A stretch of DNA of 35,601 nucleotides from a bacterium (GCA_030430915.1 JAUIKH010000009.1:1-35601); one strand, 5' to 3'; shown: positions 9,944 to 19,258, counted from the stretch's first letter. Translations and numbers: made by a program. The notes: generated by a model not told the origin, from the letters alone.

Positions 9944-9962
9944 CCCAGCACTTTAAAATCAT
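9944..9962. repeat. Left 19-bp inverted repeat flanking GIY-YIG gene
   Basis: CCCAGCACTTTAAAATCAT; reverse complement matches 10225-10243 at 18/19 positions. Confidence 0.85.
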
Positions 9963-10210
9963 TCATCCAAGCCAATACGCCGTTTCAATTCCGAGAGACC
10001 TTTACCGTAACGTTTTAGTTTATGTTCTCTAGTCTGAGCTGCCTTCTTGGATGTAAAAGCCTCATAATAAACTAAACTCCACGGTCGTCCATATTTAGTC
10101 GATCTTGATTTGCCGTCGTTATGTTCAGTGAATCGTCTTTTTAGATTACCTGTTTCCCCGATATAGAACTTCTTGGTTGATTTACTATATAACAGATACA
10201 CGTAATGCAT
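9959..10210 (-). CDS. Small GIY-YIG domain endonuclease-like protein
   Basis: 83 aa; MHYVYLLYSKSTKKFYIGETGNLKRRFTEHNDGKSRSTKYGRPWSLVYYEAF: GIY-YIG signature as in YhbQ/UPF0213-type proteins. Confidence 0.93.
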   Translation of the reverse strand: MHYVYLLYSKSTKKFYIGETGNLKRRFTEHNDGKSRSTKYGRPWSLVYYEAFTSKKAAQTREHKLKRYGKGLSELKRRIGLDE

Positions 10211-10224
10211 ATGACGATTATACT

Positions 10225-10243
10225 ATGATTTTAAGGTGCTGGG
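10225..10243. repeat. Right 19-bp inverted repeat flanking GIY-YIG gene
   Basis: ATGATTTTAAGGTGCTGGG, partner of 9944-9962. Confidence 0.85.
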
Positions 10244-10313
10244 TTTCTTCTCCCTACATTCACAGCTGATAACTGTTAATTGGCAAGAGCCAAGCGTATT
10301 TACAATTGCTATT

Positions 10314-10601
10314 TTACACTGTTGCACCCTGTTGTACAACAAGCAAAGAGGCTACTTCATCTATTGTTGGCAAAGGTAGGCCTTCCCACTGTTGCATAAC
10401 TCGACCTTCGTATGAAGTAATTATTAGTGCAGGATACTTGACTACACCATGTAATACTGCATCAGCTGCGCCTTCTTTGGTATCTATATCTTCAAGTGTG
10501 GCTGATTTGCCTGGATAACGTCTTCTGAGCATCTCCACGAACTCTGATATATCTCTGGAATGATCGCTTTTATCTCTATAAAGTATTAGTAATCTCATCA
10601 T
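10314..10601 (-). CDS. Small thioredoxin/glutaredoxin-like protein
   Basis: MRLLILYRDKSDHSRDISEFVEMLRRRYPGKSATLEDIDTKEGAADAVLHGVVKYPALIITSYEGRVMQQWEG; 'VVKYPALIIT' resembles the thioredoxin-fold cis-Pro segment; no CXXC. Confidence 0.6.
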   Translation of the reverse strand: MMRLLILYRDKSDHSRDISEFVEMLRRRYPGKSATLEDIDTKEGAADAVLHGVVKYPALIITSYEGRVMQQWEGLPLPTIDEVASLLVVQQGATV

Positions 10602-10680
10602 TCTTAAGTTTATCACATCATCAAGTCCGTAAACAGAGGCCAGCTTTTGTTTTCAGTAATAAAATCTAGATTCGGAACCT

Positions 10681-10712
10681 AAAACAGCTGCCCTTATACG
10701 TGCAGCTGTTTT
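10681..10712 (-). terminator. Rho-independent terminator of nrdJ
   Basis: 11-bp perfect stem AAAACAGCTGC / GCAGCTGTTTT with 10-nt loop, 22 bp beyond the nrdJ stop. Confidence 0.75.
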
Positions 10713-10733
10713 ATAGCTTTTGTTTTTTATTTT

Positions 10734-13553
10734 TTAACTACAGCCTGTTGTGGACCCACAAGTTGTACAGACATAGCAACTGCCAGATCTCTGGGTCTGA
10801 TTGCCACAACTGTAGCACATTGGAGCTTGCTCTACCCCTCTTGTTTGACTCTTAGTGTTGTCATTTTTACTAATATCTAAAACTGTATTATTTTTGTTTT
10901 CTGGTATCTGAACTGGCTGACCAGTCTTTATAGTTTGCGTATTAGATTCTTGTGGTACATCAATAGTGTCTACTAAACTAGTCTGTTCGACAGGCATATC
11001 ATCTATAGAAGCAAGACCGAGCTCTAGTCTGTCATCGAAGCTCAAGTAACTTATAGCTAACCGTCTAAAAATGTAATCGACTAGGGATGTAGCTGTCCTT
11101 ATATCTGGATCATCTGTCATGCCTGAAGGTGCGAAGGCTAAGCTTGTAAGGCCTTTTATGTACACCTTGAGAGGCACACCATGCTGTAAACCATAGCTAA
11201 CTGATCTAGCAAATGAATCCATTAAACCAGCAAGAGTTGAGCCCATCTTGGCAACACTGATGAATATCTCACCAGGCTTACCGTCTTCATATTCACCTAC
11301 TGTTAGATAACCGTGACAGTCTGCCACAGAGAATGAAAATGTTTTTGATGGACGTGTTTTAGGCAACTGTCTACGAACCGCAGAGCTTGCAACTGGAGGC
11401 AAATTCTCTAATGTCTTAGGGGCTTGAGATGTGCTTAAGGTTTGTGTAGTACTTTCCTTTTCTTCTTCACCCTCTTTCTTGGCCATTGATAGTGGCTGGG
11501 CAACTTTACAATTGTCGCGATAAATAGCGACTGCTTTTAAGCCTAGTTTCCATGAGTCAAGATGTAATTGCTCTATATCTTCTACGGTAGCTTCTTCTGG
11601 CATATTTACGGTCTTGCTGATCGCTCCTGACAAGAATGGCTGAACTGCACCCATCATCTTTACATGCCCAAGATAATGAATAGAGTTGTCGCCCATTGAA
11701 CAAGCAAACACATTAACATGTTCGTCTTCTAAATGAGGAGCCCCTATAATAGTCTTTTCCCTGTCTATGTAGCTTATTATGTCGTCTATTTGAGGTTTAG
11801 TATATCCAAGTGTGAACAAAGCCCTAGGTACAGTCTGATTGACTATTGTCATTGTTCCGCCACCAACTAGCTTTTTCATCTTAACTAGTCCGAGATCAGG
11901 CTCTATTCCTGTGGTATCACAGTCCATTAGTAGACCTATGGTACCAGTCGGAGCTAGAACTGAGGCTTGAGAGTTTCTCACTCCGTATTGCTTTGCTAGC
12001 TCTACTGCATCATCCCATGAAGCTGCTGCTGCACTTAGAAGTTCTTCAGAAACAAGAGAAGCATCGATGTCTGATACGGCGTCTCTGTGCATCTCTAATA
12101 CTTTTTGCATGTTTTTCTTGTCTTTTTGATAGCCAGCAAATGTACCAACCCGTTTCGCAATCTTTGCACTTGTAGCATAGGAGTAACCAGTAAGAAGAGC
12201 TGTTATTGCAGCTGCTTGTGCTCGGCCTTCTTCTGAATCGTAAGGTAATCCTTGAGCCATAAGTAAAGCTCCTAGATTAGCGTAGCCTATGCCCAATTCT
12301 CTATAGGCGCGTGCATTTTTACCAATCTTCTCTGTTGGATAATCTGAATATCCCACTAGTATTTCCTGAGCAGTAAATATCAGTTCTACTGTGTGTTTGA
12401 AAAGGTCAACATCAAAAGTCCCATCATCTCTTAAGAACTTTAATAAGTTTATGCTTGCTAAGTTACAGGCTGAATTATCTAGATGCATATACTCTGAACA
12501 AGGATTTGACCCATTAATTCTGCCTGCGTTTGGAGTTGTGTGCCATTTATTTATTGTTGTGTCGAACTGTAAGCCTGGATCTGCACACTCCCAAGCTGCT
12601 TCGGCTATTTGTCTCCATAAGTGTCTGGCCTTTACAGTCTTGACTGATTTACCTTCTTTTACTGAAGTCATACTCCAGTTGCTGTCGTCAACCACTGCCT
12701 GCATAAATTCATCAGATACACGTACGGAGTTATTTGCATTTTGATACTGTACAGAGAAGGCATCTTTACCATTAAGTGACATATCAAAGCCCGCTTCTTC
12801 TAGAGCTCGAGATTTTCTTTCCTCTATAGCTTTACACCATATGAATTCTTCCACATCAGGATGTTCTATATTTAGAATAACCATTTTGGCAGCTCTTCTT
12901 GTTTTACCACCACTCTTAATTGCACCTGCAGAAGAATCTGCTCCTCTCATGAAGCTAAGCGGGCCAGAAGCTGTGCCACCACTCTTACTTAATCCTTCGA
13001 CTGATGATCTTATTGGGCTCAAATTAACACCTGAGCCAGATCCACCCTTGAATATCATTCCTTCATCTTTATACCAATCAAGAATTGATACCATAGTGTC
13101 TTCAATACCTAGAATAAAACAAGCACTTGCTTGCTGAGCCCTTTCCTGAGCACCGATATTAAACCAAACTGGAGAGTTAAAGGCAGCTCTTTGAGTAGCT
13201 AGGATATATTTAAGCTCCTCAGTAAAAGTATCCACCTCTGTATCGTTGTCAAAATAACCTTCTTGTTCACCTTGACGTGCAATAGTGTCTACTATTCTGT
13301 CTATAAGTTCTTTGAGAGACTTTTCTCTACCTGATGTTCCCGGAGTTCCAGTAAAGTATTTCTGAGAAACAATGTTGACTGCATTGAATGACCATCCTTC
13401 TGGGACTTCAACATCTTTTTGTTCAAAGACATTTACACCTGTCATGGGATTTGTAATAATTGCGTCTTTTTTTGCCCATTTAATTTGATTGTAGGCTTTT
13501 GTTTTTGGTTCTGTAAACCGTCTAGACAACTCTAGGTTTGCTGTTTGTGACAT
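10734..13553 (-). CDS. nrdJ: Adenosylcobalamin-dependent (class II) ribonucleotide reductase
   Basis: 939 aa; FNSPVWFNIG, SACFILGIEDTM, GSGSGVNLSPIRS, NPCSEYMHLDNSACNLASINL, LAPTGTIGLLMDCDTTGIEPD; C-terminal zinc-ribbon CYSCGNQTQRSGSCYVCTTCGSTTGCS. Confidence 0.96.
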   Translation of the reverse strand: MSQTANLELSRRFTEPKTKAYNQIKWAKKDAIITNPMTGVNVFEQKDVEVPEGWSFNAVNIVSQKYFTGTPGTSGREKSLKELIDRIVDTIARQGEQEGYFDNDTEVDTFTEELKYILATQRAAFNSPVWFNIGAQERAQQASACFILGIEDTMVSILDWYKDEGMIFKGGSGSGVNLSPIRSSVEGLSKSGGTASGPLSFMRGADSSAGAIKSGGKTRRAAKMVILNIEHPDVEEFIWCKAIEERKSRALEEAGFDMSLNGKDAFSVQYQNANNSVRVSDEFMQAVVDDSNWSMTSVKEGKSVKTVKARHLWRQIAEAAWECADPGLQFDTTINKWHTTPNAGRINGSNPCSEYMHLDNSACNLASINLLKFLRDDGTFDVDLFKHTVELIFTAQEILVGYSDYPTEKIGKNARAYRELGIGYANLGALLMAQGLPYDSEEGRAQAAAITALLTGYSYATSAKIAKRVGTFAGYQKDKKNMQKVLEMHRDAVSDIDASLVSEELLSAAAASWDDAVELAKQYGVRNSQASVLAPTGTIGLLMDCDTTGIEPDLGLVKMKKLVGGGTMTIVNQTVPRALFTLGYTKPQIDDIISYIDREKTIIGAPHLEDEHVNVFACSMGDNSIHYLGHVKMMGAVQPFLSGAISKTVNMPEEATVEDIEQLHLDSWKLGLKAVAIYRDNCKVAQPLSMAKKEGEEEKESTTQTLSTSQAPKTLENLPPVASSAVRRQLPKTRPSKTFSFSVADCHGYLTVGEYEDGKPGEIFISVAKMGSTLAGLMDSFARSVSYGLQHGVPLKVYIKGLTSLAFAPSGMTDDPDIRTATSLVDYIFRRLAISYLSFDDRLELGLASIDDMPVEQTSLVDTIDVPQESNTQTIKTGQPVQIPENKNNTVLDISKNDNTKSQTRGVEQAPMCYSCGNQTQRSGSCYVCTTCGSTTGCS

Positions 13554-13563
13554 ACTTTACCCT

Positions 13564-13577
13564 CACTTTATGTAGTG
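13564..13577 (-). promoter_or_regulatory. Candidate NrdR box upstream of nrdJ
   Basis: CACTTTATGTAGTG: CACT-N6-AGTG palindrome, close to the NrdR box core CACTATATATAGTG, 11 bp upstream of the nrdJ start. Confidence 0.5.
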
Positions 13578-13692
13578 TTTTTAAATTTTTATTTAGAGTC
13601 TACGTAACAGTAATCCCTTGCTCTCAAAAGAGATTATCTATTACTAACTCCCATGGTAAAAATAATATATTTTCACCGTGGGAACCAGCAAC

Positions 13693-14148
13693 TTACTTCT
13701 TGGTTTTCATATCAGAAAGCTCTTGTTCAAAGCTGGCAATATCTTTGAAGCGTCGATATACACTTGCAAAGCGGACATATGCTACTTCATCTATAGAGGC
13801 TAGGCGATTAATTACTTCCTCGCCAATATGCTGGGAAGAAACCTCCGACTCGCCACAAGCATATAGTGCACGTTCTACATCAGTCACAAGCTTTTCTAGC
13901 TGCATTGCTGATACAGATGTTTTTTCACAGGCTCTATACAGACCAGCTAGTAGCTTTTCTCTACTATATAGCTGACGTGATCCGTCATTTTTTACGACTA
14001 TAAGCTGAGGCTTCTCGATACGTTCGTAAGTAGTAAATCTTGCATTACACTTAGTACACTCTCTGCGTCTTCTTATAGACTCACCCTCTGATACTTCGCG
14101 AGATTCTATTACTTTAGTATCAGTTTCGTTACATTGATTACACTGCAT
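13693..14148 (-). CDS. nrdR: Transcriptional repressor NrdR
   Basis: 151 aa; MQCNQCNETDTKVIESREVSEGESIRRRRECTKCNARFTTYERIEKPQLIVVKNDGSRQLYSREKL: zinc ribbon plus ATP-cone. Confidence 0.97.
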   Translation of the reverse strand: MQCNQCNETDTKVIESREVSEGESIRRRRECTKCNARFTTYERIEKPQLIVVKNDGSRQLYSREKLLAGLYRACEKTSVSAMQLEKLVTDVERALYACGESEVSSQHIGEEVINRLASIDEVAYVRFASVYRRFKDIASFEQELSDMKTKK

Positions 14149-14185
14149 TTAAAAGGCTTTCTTTTTATTATTTTGTAAGGTACTT

Positions 14186-14232
14186 CACCATATATAGCGC
14201 TCACATAGATAATACTAACGCTATTTGTGGTG
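14186..14232 (-). promoter_or_regulatory. Candidate pair of NrdR boxes upstream of nrdR
   Basis: CACCATATATAGCG (14186-14199, 12/14 to CACTATATATAGTG) and CGCTATTTGTGGTG (14219-14232, 10/14), 33 bp apart start to start. Confidence 0.5.
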
Positions 14233-14274
14233 TATTACAATGGTATTTTTGTTGTAAGTTTTAAATCGTTTTTG

Positions 14275-15642
14275 TTATTTTATATCTGTTATGTCTTGCT
14301 TTTTCTTGTCTTTGTTCTTTTTAAACCTTCTTAAGAATGACGGTTTTTCTAGTTCATCGTCATTGTCATCATTCTTTAACTGCTTTTCTTCTGATTTATT
14401 AAGGGCTTTATCGTCTTTATCTTTATTATCAAAGTCTGTTTTTTCTATTTCTTTGTCTGACTGCATATCTTCTTTTGACGGATTATCCATTGACCAAATA
14501 CTTGCTTTTGAATCGTCGTCTTTATCACTTAGATCACCTAACGATGAAGTTTGAGTAGGTTCAGAATCTAAATTCATATCTACGTCTTGCATGTCTGTAT
14601 CCTCTGGTGACGTATCGAAGCCACTCATAGAAGTACTTTGAGTTGTTGATATAGGTGTAGCTATAGCATCTTTAGGTCTTGCATAATATGATGCGTCAAA
14701 TCCGGTAGCTACTACAGTAACTATTATCTCTTCTTCAACATCATTATTGATTGTTGCACCGAAAATAATATTTGCAGAAGGATCTGCTGCTGCGGTAATT
14801 GTTTCTGCTGCTGCGTTTATCTCATGCATAGACATATCATTACCACCAATAACATTGAACAATACGCCTCTGGCACCATCTATGGAAACTTCAAGAAGTG
14901 GCGACTCTGTAGCTTGTTTTGCCGCCTCTATAGCTCGGTTTTCACCAGAGGCTCTACCGATACCCATAAGTGCGCTACCTGCATTACTCATAACTGATTT
15001 AACGTCCGCAAAGTCAAGGTTAATTAGCCCGTGAACTGTAATTAAATCTGAAATACCTTGTACACCTTGTCTCAAAACGTCATCCGCAACTTTAAACGCT
15101 TCTAGTAACGGTGTTTTTCTATCGATTGTCTGCAATAACCTATCATTTGGAACAATAATTAATGTATCTACTACATCCCTTAATCTATCTATTGCAACAT
15201 CTGCGTTCTGCTTACGCTTATCTCCCTCAAAAGCAAAGGGTCTAGTAGCAAACCCGACAACTAGCGCACCAGCTTCTTGAGCCAGCTTAGCCACGATATG
15301 GCCTGCTCCACTGCCTGTTCCACCACCTGCACCAATAGTAACGAACACCATGTCCGCTCCTTCTAGAGCAGACTTAATATCTTCGACAGATTCTTTAGCT
15401 GCTTTTTCTCCAACACCTGGATCTGCTCCAGCTCCTAAACCTTTGGTTGCATCTTTACCGATGTGAATCTTTTGAGTCGCCTTAGAATGATGCAGTGCTT
15501 GGGCATCAGTATTAATTGCTATAAACTCAACACCTTCTACACCTGCTTCAACCATTCGGTTAATAGCTGCACCTCCGGCGCCACCAACACCAACAACCTT
15601 AATTCTTGCAAACGTCTCTATAGCTGGGGCTACTTGTGGCAT
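14275..15642 (-). CDS. ftsZ: Cell division protein FtsZ
   Basis: 455 aa; [45 protein letters not shown] tubulin signature; charged linker; C-terminal PSFLRRFKK. Confidence 0.98.
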   Translation of the reverse strand: MPQVAPAIETFARIKVVGVGGAGGAAINRMVEAGVEGVEFIAINTDAQALHHSKATQKIHIGKDATKGLGAGADPGVGEKAAKESVEDIKSALEGADMVFVTIGAGGGTGSGAGHIVAKLAQEAGALVVGFATRPFAFEGDKRKQNADVAIDRLRDVVDTLIIVPNDRLLQTIDRKTPLLEAFKVADDVLRQGVQGISDLITVHGLINLDFADVKSVMSNAGSALMGIGRASGENRAIEAAKQATESPLLEVSIDGARGVLFNVIGGNDMSMHEINAAAETITAAADPSANIIFGATINNDVEEEIIVTVVATGFDASYYARPKDAIATPISTTQSTSMSGFDTSPEDTDMQDVDMNLDSEPTQTSSLGDLSDKDDDSKASIWSMDNPSKEDMQSDKEIEKTDFDNKDKDDKALNKSEEKQLKNDDNDDELEKPSFLRRFKKNKDKKKQDITDIK

Positions 15643-15746
15643 AAATCTCCTATCTTTGGATAAATTCTATATACCAAGTATAACTGTCACAATAGGAACT
15701 TGCAATACATCTTTAAACCTCTTTGAGTAACAAAATTTTACCTGAA

Positions 15747-16967
15747 CTATCTTTTTTTGAACTTCTTGAAAAGTGAAGAAATATTTTCTACCATCCCCTG
15801 ATAATTATTCGGATGGCCAACAGCTTGCTGACCCTCTAGTAGCATATCCAGCAACATCAAGCCCACAGGTGTTGCATAGCTAACACTTTGCATTTGATCG
15901 GCCAAGCCTCCTACCGATGTTATGGCACCTACTTTTGATGGCAATTCTAGTTTTTCTTTAGCAAAATCTGCTATACCTTTAATCTGAGCCGTACCACCAG
16001 TAAATATTATTCCTCCTGGTAGCTTCCGTGACCTTCCTATCTTTTTTAATTCTTTATCGATTAATTCAAATAACTCCTCTATTCTAGCCTCTACAACCAT
16101 GTGTACATCTTGTGCAGAAAATGTGTGGTGTTCTTTTTCAGTTTTAACCGAAACTGTTGATCTTGTTGGTTTGTCCAGTGATGAATGCTCAACCTTAATT
16201 TTTTCGGCTATATCTAAATCAGTCTTTAGTCCAATTGCTAAATCATTGGTGACATGAATACCTCCGACAGGAATGACCGCTACATGCTGTACTTCACCAT
16301 CCTCAACCACAACTAAATTTGTTGTTCCTGCACCAATGTCAATTACAGCTGTGCCTGCTTCTCTTTGTTGCCTAGACAAAACTGCCTCGGCTGAGGCAAG
16401 ACTAGATACTGTTCTATGCTTATAATTTGTAGATGATTTCTCTAGTGCTGATTCAAGTAATTTTATGTTTGGTGTTGAAGCAGTAACTATATGTGTATCT
16501 ACCTCCAACCTAACACCCTGCATGCCAACAGGATCTTTGATATTATCTTGACCATCTAAGCGATAAGCTTTAGGGAAAACTTGAATTATCTCCCTGTTAG
16601 CTGGCATTTGCATTACTGCTGCAGCTTCTTCAACTCTTAACCTATCCTCTACAGTTATCTCACGATTGGCTGCACTGATTGCTATAACACCTTTAGAGTT
16701 GAGTCCTTGGACGTGTGATCCATTAATATTTATTGTAGCTGTTGATATATGTATACCTGATAATCGTTCGGCGTCCGCTATAGCTTGAGAAATTGCTACA
16801 GCTACCTCGTCAGTATGGGCTACAACACCTCTTCTCATGCCAGTATTTTCTACCTTACTGTATCCGATAACTTCTGGGTTTCCGTGCTCATCCACTGTAC
16901 CGACAACAACTCTAACAGCCGAGGTTCCTATGTCTATTCCTGCAAAATGTGGATTCTCTGAACTCAT
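15747..16967 (-). CDS. ftsA: Cell division protein FtsA
   Basis: 406 aa; FAGIDIGTSAVRVVVG, AVIDIGAGTTNLVVVEDGEV, GGIIFTGGTAQIKGI; amphipathic C-terminus NISSLFKKFKKR. Confidence 0.97.
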   Translation of the reverse strand: MSSENPHFAGIDIGTSAVRVVVGTVDEHGNPEVIGYSKVENTGMRRGVVAHTDEVAVAISQAIADAERLSGIHISTATININGSHVQGLNSKGVIAISAANREITVEDRLRVEEAAAVMQMPANREIIQVFPKAYRLDGQDNIKDPVGMQGVRLEVDTHIVTASTPNIKLLESALEKSSTNYKHRTVSSLASAEAVLSRQQREAGTAVIDIGAGTTNLVVVEDGEVQHVAVIPVGGIHVTNDLAIGLKTDLDIAEKIKVEHSSLDKPTRSTVSVKTEKEHHTFSAQDVHMVVEARIEELFELIDKELKKIGRSRKLPGGIIFTGGTAQIKGIADFAKEKLELPSKVGAITSVGGLADQMQSVSYATPVGLMLLDMLLEGQQAVGHPNNYQGMVENISSLFKKFKKR

Positions 16968-17137
16968 TTAACACCTCCATTCTGCATCCAAAACTGCTCA
17001 TTAGCACATTCTGCACATTTTTTGCTCGTCATCATATTGCCTAGATATGACTCCTCGCAAGAAAATGCACAGCATACACTTCTGACCAGCTTTGTATCCA
17101 AAAGCAAGGTATTATATGAGTTCTTTGTTTCGCGCAT
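16964..17137 (-). CDS. Putative 57-aa Cys-rich protein overlapping ftsA start
   Basis: MRETKNSYNTLLLDTKLVRSVCCAFSCEESYLGNMMTSKKCAECANEQFWMQNGGVK*; below the track's size cutoff; TGA overlaps ftsA ATG (ATGA); GGAGG serves ftsA. Confidence 0.45.
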   Translation of the reverse strand: MRETKNSYNTLLLDTKLVRSVCCAFSCEESYLGNMMTSKKCAECANEQFWMQNGGVK

Positions 17138-17300
17138 TACAACAGCAGTATATCGCTATTGCTTACCTCTATCAAGTTTCTAGACCACGCACTAATATAT
17201 ATTTATATTTTTTGAATCCTTTTCCCCGGGACGTACCCGAGGAAAATGTGATTATCGATAGGAATTATAGTAGATTATACCTTGATTTTTACGGAAGGTG

Positions 17301-18050
17301 CTAACGAGTTAATATTTCACATCCGTCGGAAGTTATAAGTATGCTGTCTTCAAAGTGAGCAGATAATGATCCGTCTCTTGTTCTAATTGTCCAACCATCT
17401 GGGTCAACTACGACTCTCCACTCTCCTAAGGTAGCCATTGGTTCAACGGCTATAGTCATGCCTTCTTTTAATGTCTTACCTGATCCAGAAAAGCCATAAT
17501 TAGGTATTTCTGGCTCTTCATGTAGTTCATGCCCAACACCGTGACCTACAAGTTCTCTAACTATTCCATACTTACCTGCTTCTAGCTCCTGCTGAACAGC
17601 ATTACCTATATCACCTGTTTTTGCTCCTGGTTTGATTTTAGATATAGCTTTATCCAATGATTTTTTAGTGTTTTTGACTAGTTCTAAAGTTTGAGAATCC
17701 TTTGGTTTACCTACGATTATTGTCCTAGCTGCATCAGTTATCATGCCGCTGTATGTGACTCCGAAATCAAATCCGATAACATCGCCTGACTTAAACTGAA
17801 CGTCATTTGGTATTCCATGAACAACCGCATCATTTACACTTATGCATATCGAATTTGGAAATCCTTGATAGCCAAGAAAAGCTGGTTTGCCTCCTAACTT
17901 TTTCAGTTCTTGATTGGCTATATCATCTAACTCTAGACCACTTACACCTTCTTCCGTATGAGAAATAACTTTTTCCAGCACAGCAGAGAGCATTCTACCA
18001 CTTTCTCTGATGGCTTGAATTTCTTTAGATGTTTTTACTCGGTTATACAC
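17301..18050 (-). CDS. map: Methionine aminopeptidase type I
   Basis: 249 aa; SVNDAVVHGIPNDVQFKSGDVIGFDFGVTYSGMITDAART, GHGVGHELHEEPEIPNYG. Confidence 0.97.
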   Translation of the reverse strand: MYNRVKTSKEIQAIRESGRMLSAVLEKVISHTEEGVSGLELDDIANQELKKLGGKPAFLGYQGFPNSICISVNDAVVHGIPNDVQFKSGDVIGFDFGVTYSGMITDAARTIIVGKPKDSQTLELVKNTKKSLDKAISKIKPGAKTGDIGNAVQQELEAGKYGIVRELVGHGVGHELHEEPEIPNYGFSGSGKTLKEGMTIAVEPMATLGEWRVVVDPDGWTIRTRDGSLSAHFEDSILITSDGCEILTR

Positions 18051-18057
18051 TTGGGTT

Positions 18058-18588
18058 TTAGTTTAGCAAAGTTTTTATATCTTTATGAACTTCTTCTGGG
18101 GTACGATTACCATCAACATGGTGAACTTGAATTCCTTTGCTTTCAAAATCTGTAATTATTGGTAATGTTACTGCTGCATACTCTTTGAATCTGGCAGAAA
18201 TAGCTTCTTTATTATCATCAGGTCTGCCTCTACTAGAAAGACGTTTTCTGACCTCTTCTTCTGTTGCTTCAATATGTATTACTTTGTTAATTTTTATCAA
18301 CCCACCATTATGCTGAGCCACTAACCAGTCGGCTTGCTTAACAGTTCTAGGAAAACCATCAAGTATAAAGTTCTCTTTTATATCTATCATGTGAAATATT
18401 TTGTCAGCCAGGCTTATCATTTCTGAATCATCTAAAAGTTTACCTGCCATCATTTCTTTACGTCTCTCACCTGTAACTAGCATACGTAAAAATTCACCAG
18501 TAGACAGCCAAGGCAAACCTAACTCATCTGCCACCCAGCGACCCTGAACACTTTTACCTGCACCGGCCACACCCATCATTACTATCAT
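18058..18588 (-). CDS. adk: Adenylate kinase (short-LID form)
   Basis: 176 aa; GVAGAGKSVQGRWVADELGLPWLSTGEFLR P-loop; FILDGFPRTVKQADWL. Confidence 0.9.
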   Translation of the reverse strand: MIVMMGVAGAGKSVQGRWVADELGLPWLSTGEFLRMLVTGERRKEMMAGKLLDDSEMISLADKIFHMIDIKENFILDGFPRTVKQADWLVAQHNGGLIKINKVIHIEATEEEVRKRLSSRGRPDDNKEAISARFKEYAAVTLPIITDFESKGIQVHHVDGNRTPEEVHKDIKTLLN

Positions 18589-19043
18589 TTTGAAATAAAC
18601 CCTTTAATTACCTTTGCTAAAGTAGCTCCATCAAAGTCACCTTTTGCTTCAGCTTTGACTTTACCTATTATCTTGCCCATGTCTTTTTGTTCAGGGTTTG
18701 ATAAACCTAGAGAGCTTATTGCGTCCTCGGTCAATTCTGTAAGCTGTTCTTCACTAAGTTCTTCCGGCAGGTAGCCACTTATAACGCCGATTTGGTATCT
18801 TTCTTCTTCAGCTTTCTGATCTTCTTTGGCTTTTTCATACAGATCTAAAGCATCTTTTCTAGATTTGCGTTCTTTCTTTAATACTGAGACTAACTCTTCA
18901 TCGGATAAACCTTCGCCTCTTTTATCTTCTTCTAGTTCTTTATACAAAATTGCACTCTTTAGCGAACGTAGAATACTAACCAGATGTTTATCCCCCTCTA
19001 GCATGGCTGCTTTAAGGTCTTTTTCTATTGTAGTCTTAAGCAT
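18585..19043 (-). CDS. GatB/YqeY domain protein
   Basis: 152 aa; LKAAMLEGDKHLVSILRSLKSAILYKELEEDKR...LSDEELVSVLKKERKSRKDALDLYEKA...ISGYLPEELSEEQL...DMGKIIGKV. Confidence 0.93.
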   Translation of the reverse strand: MLKTTIEKDLKAAMLEGDKHLVSILRSLKSAILYKELEEDKRGEGLSDEELVSVLKKERKSRKDALDLYEKAKEDQKAEEERYQIGVISGYLPEELSEEQLTELTEDAISSLGLSNPEQKDMGKIIGKVKAEAKGDFDGATLAKVIKGFISK

Positions 19044-19258
19044 TAACTCTGTCCGAGTCGAATTTTCTTAAACTTTTGAGCCTTGCGTTCTTTCCTGACG
19101 ATAGCCTTGGCTCTTCTTTCACGTTTGCTTATTGGCTTCTCGAAGAATTGAGCCTGCTTGGCTTCTGCTAGTACGCCTGACTGTTGAACTTTACGCGAAA
19201 AACGGCGCAATAAATTCTCTAGTGGCTCTTTAGGATCTTTTTTAGTTACTTGAATCAT
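19043..19258 (-). CDS. rpsU: 30S ribosomal protein S21 (bS21)
   Basis: 71 aa; PLENLLRRFSRKVQQSGVLAEAKQAQFFEKPISKRERRAKAIVRKERK. Confidence 0.92.
   Translation of the reverse strand: MIQVTKKDPKEPLENLLRRFSRKVQQSGVLAEAKQAQFFEKPISKRERRAKAIVRKERKAQKFKKIRLGQS

Noticed and set aside
17092-17304. Plus-strand ORF MYPKARYYMSSLF
   Set aside because: Needs a TTG start, opposes the ftsA/map operon, overlaps the Cys-rich ORF and a hairpin; no recognisable family.
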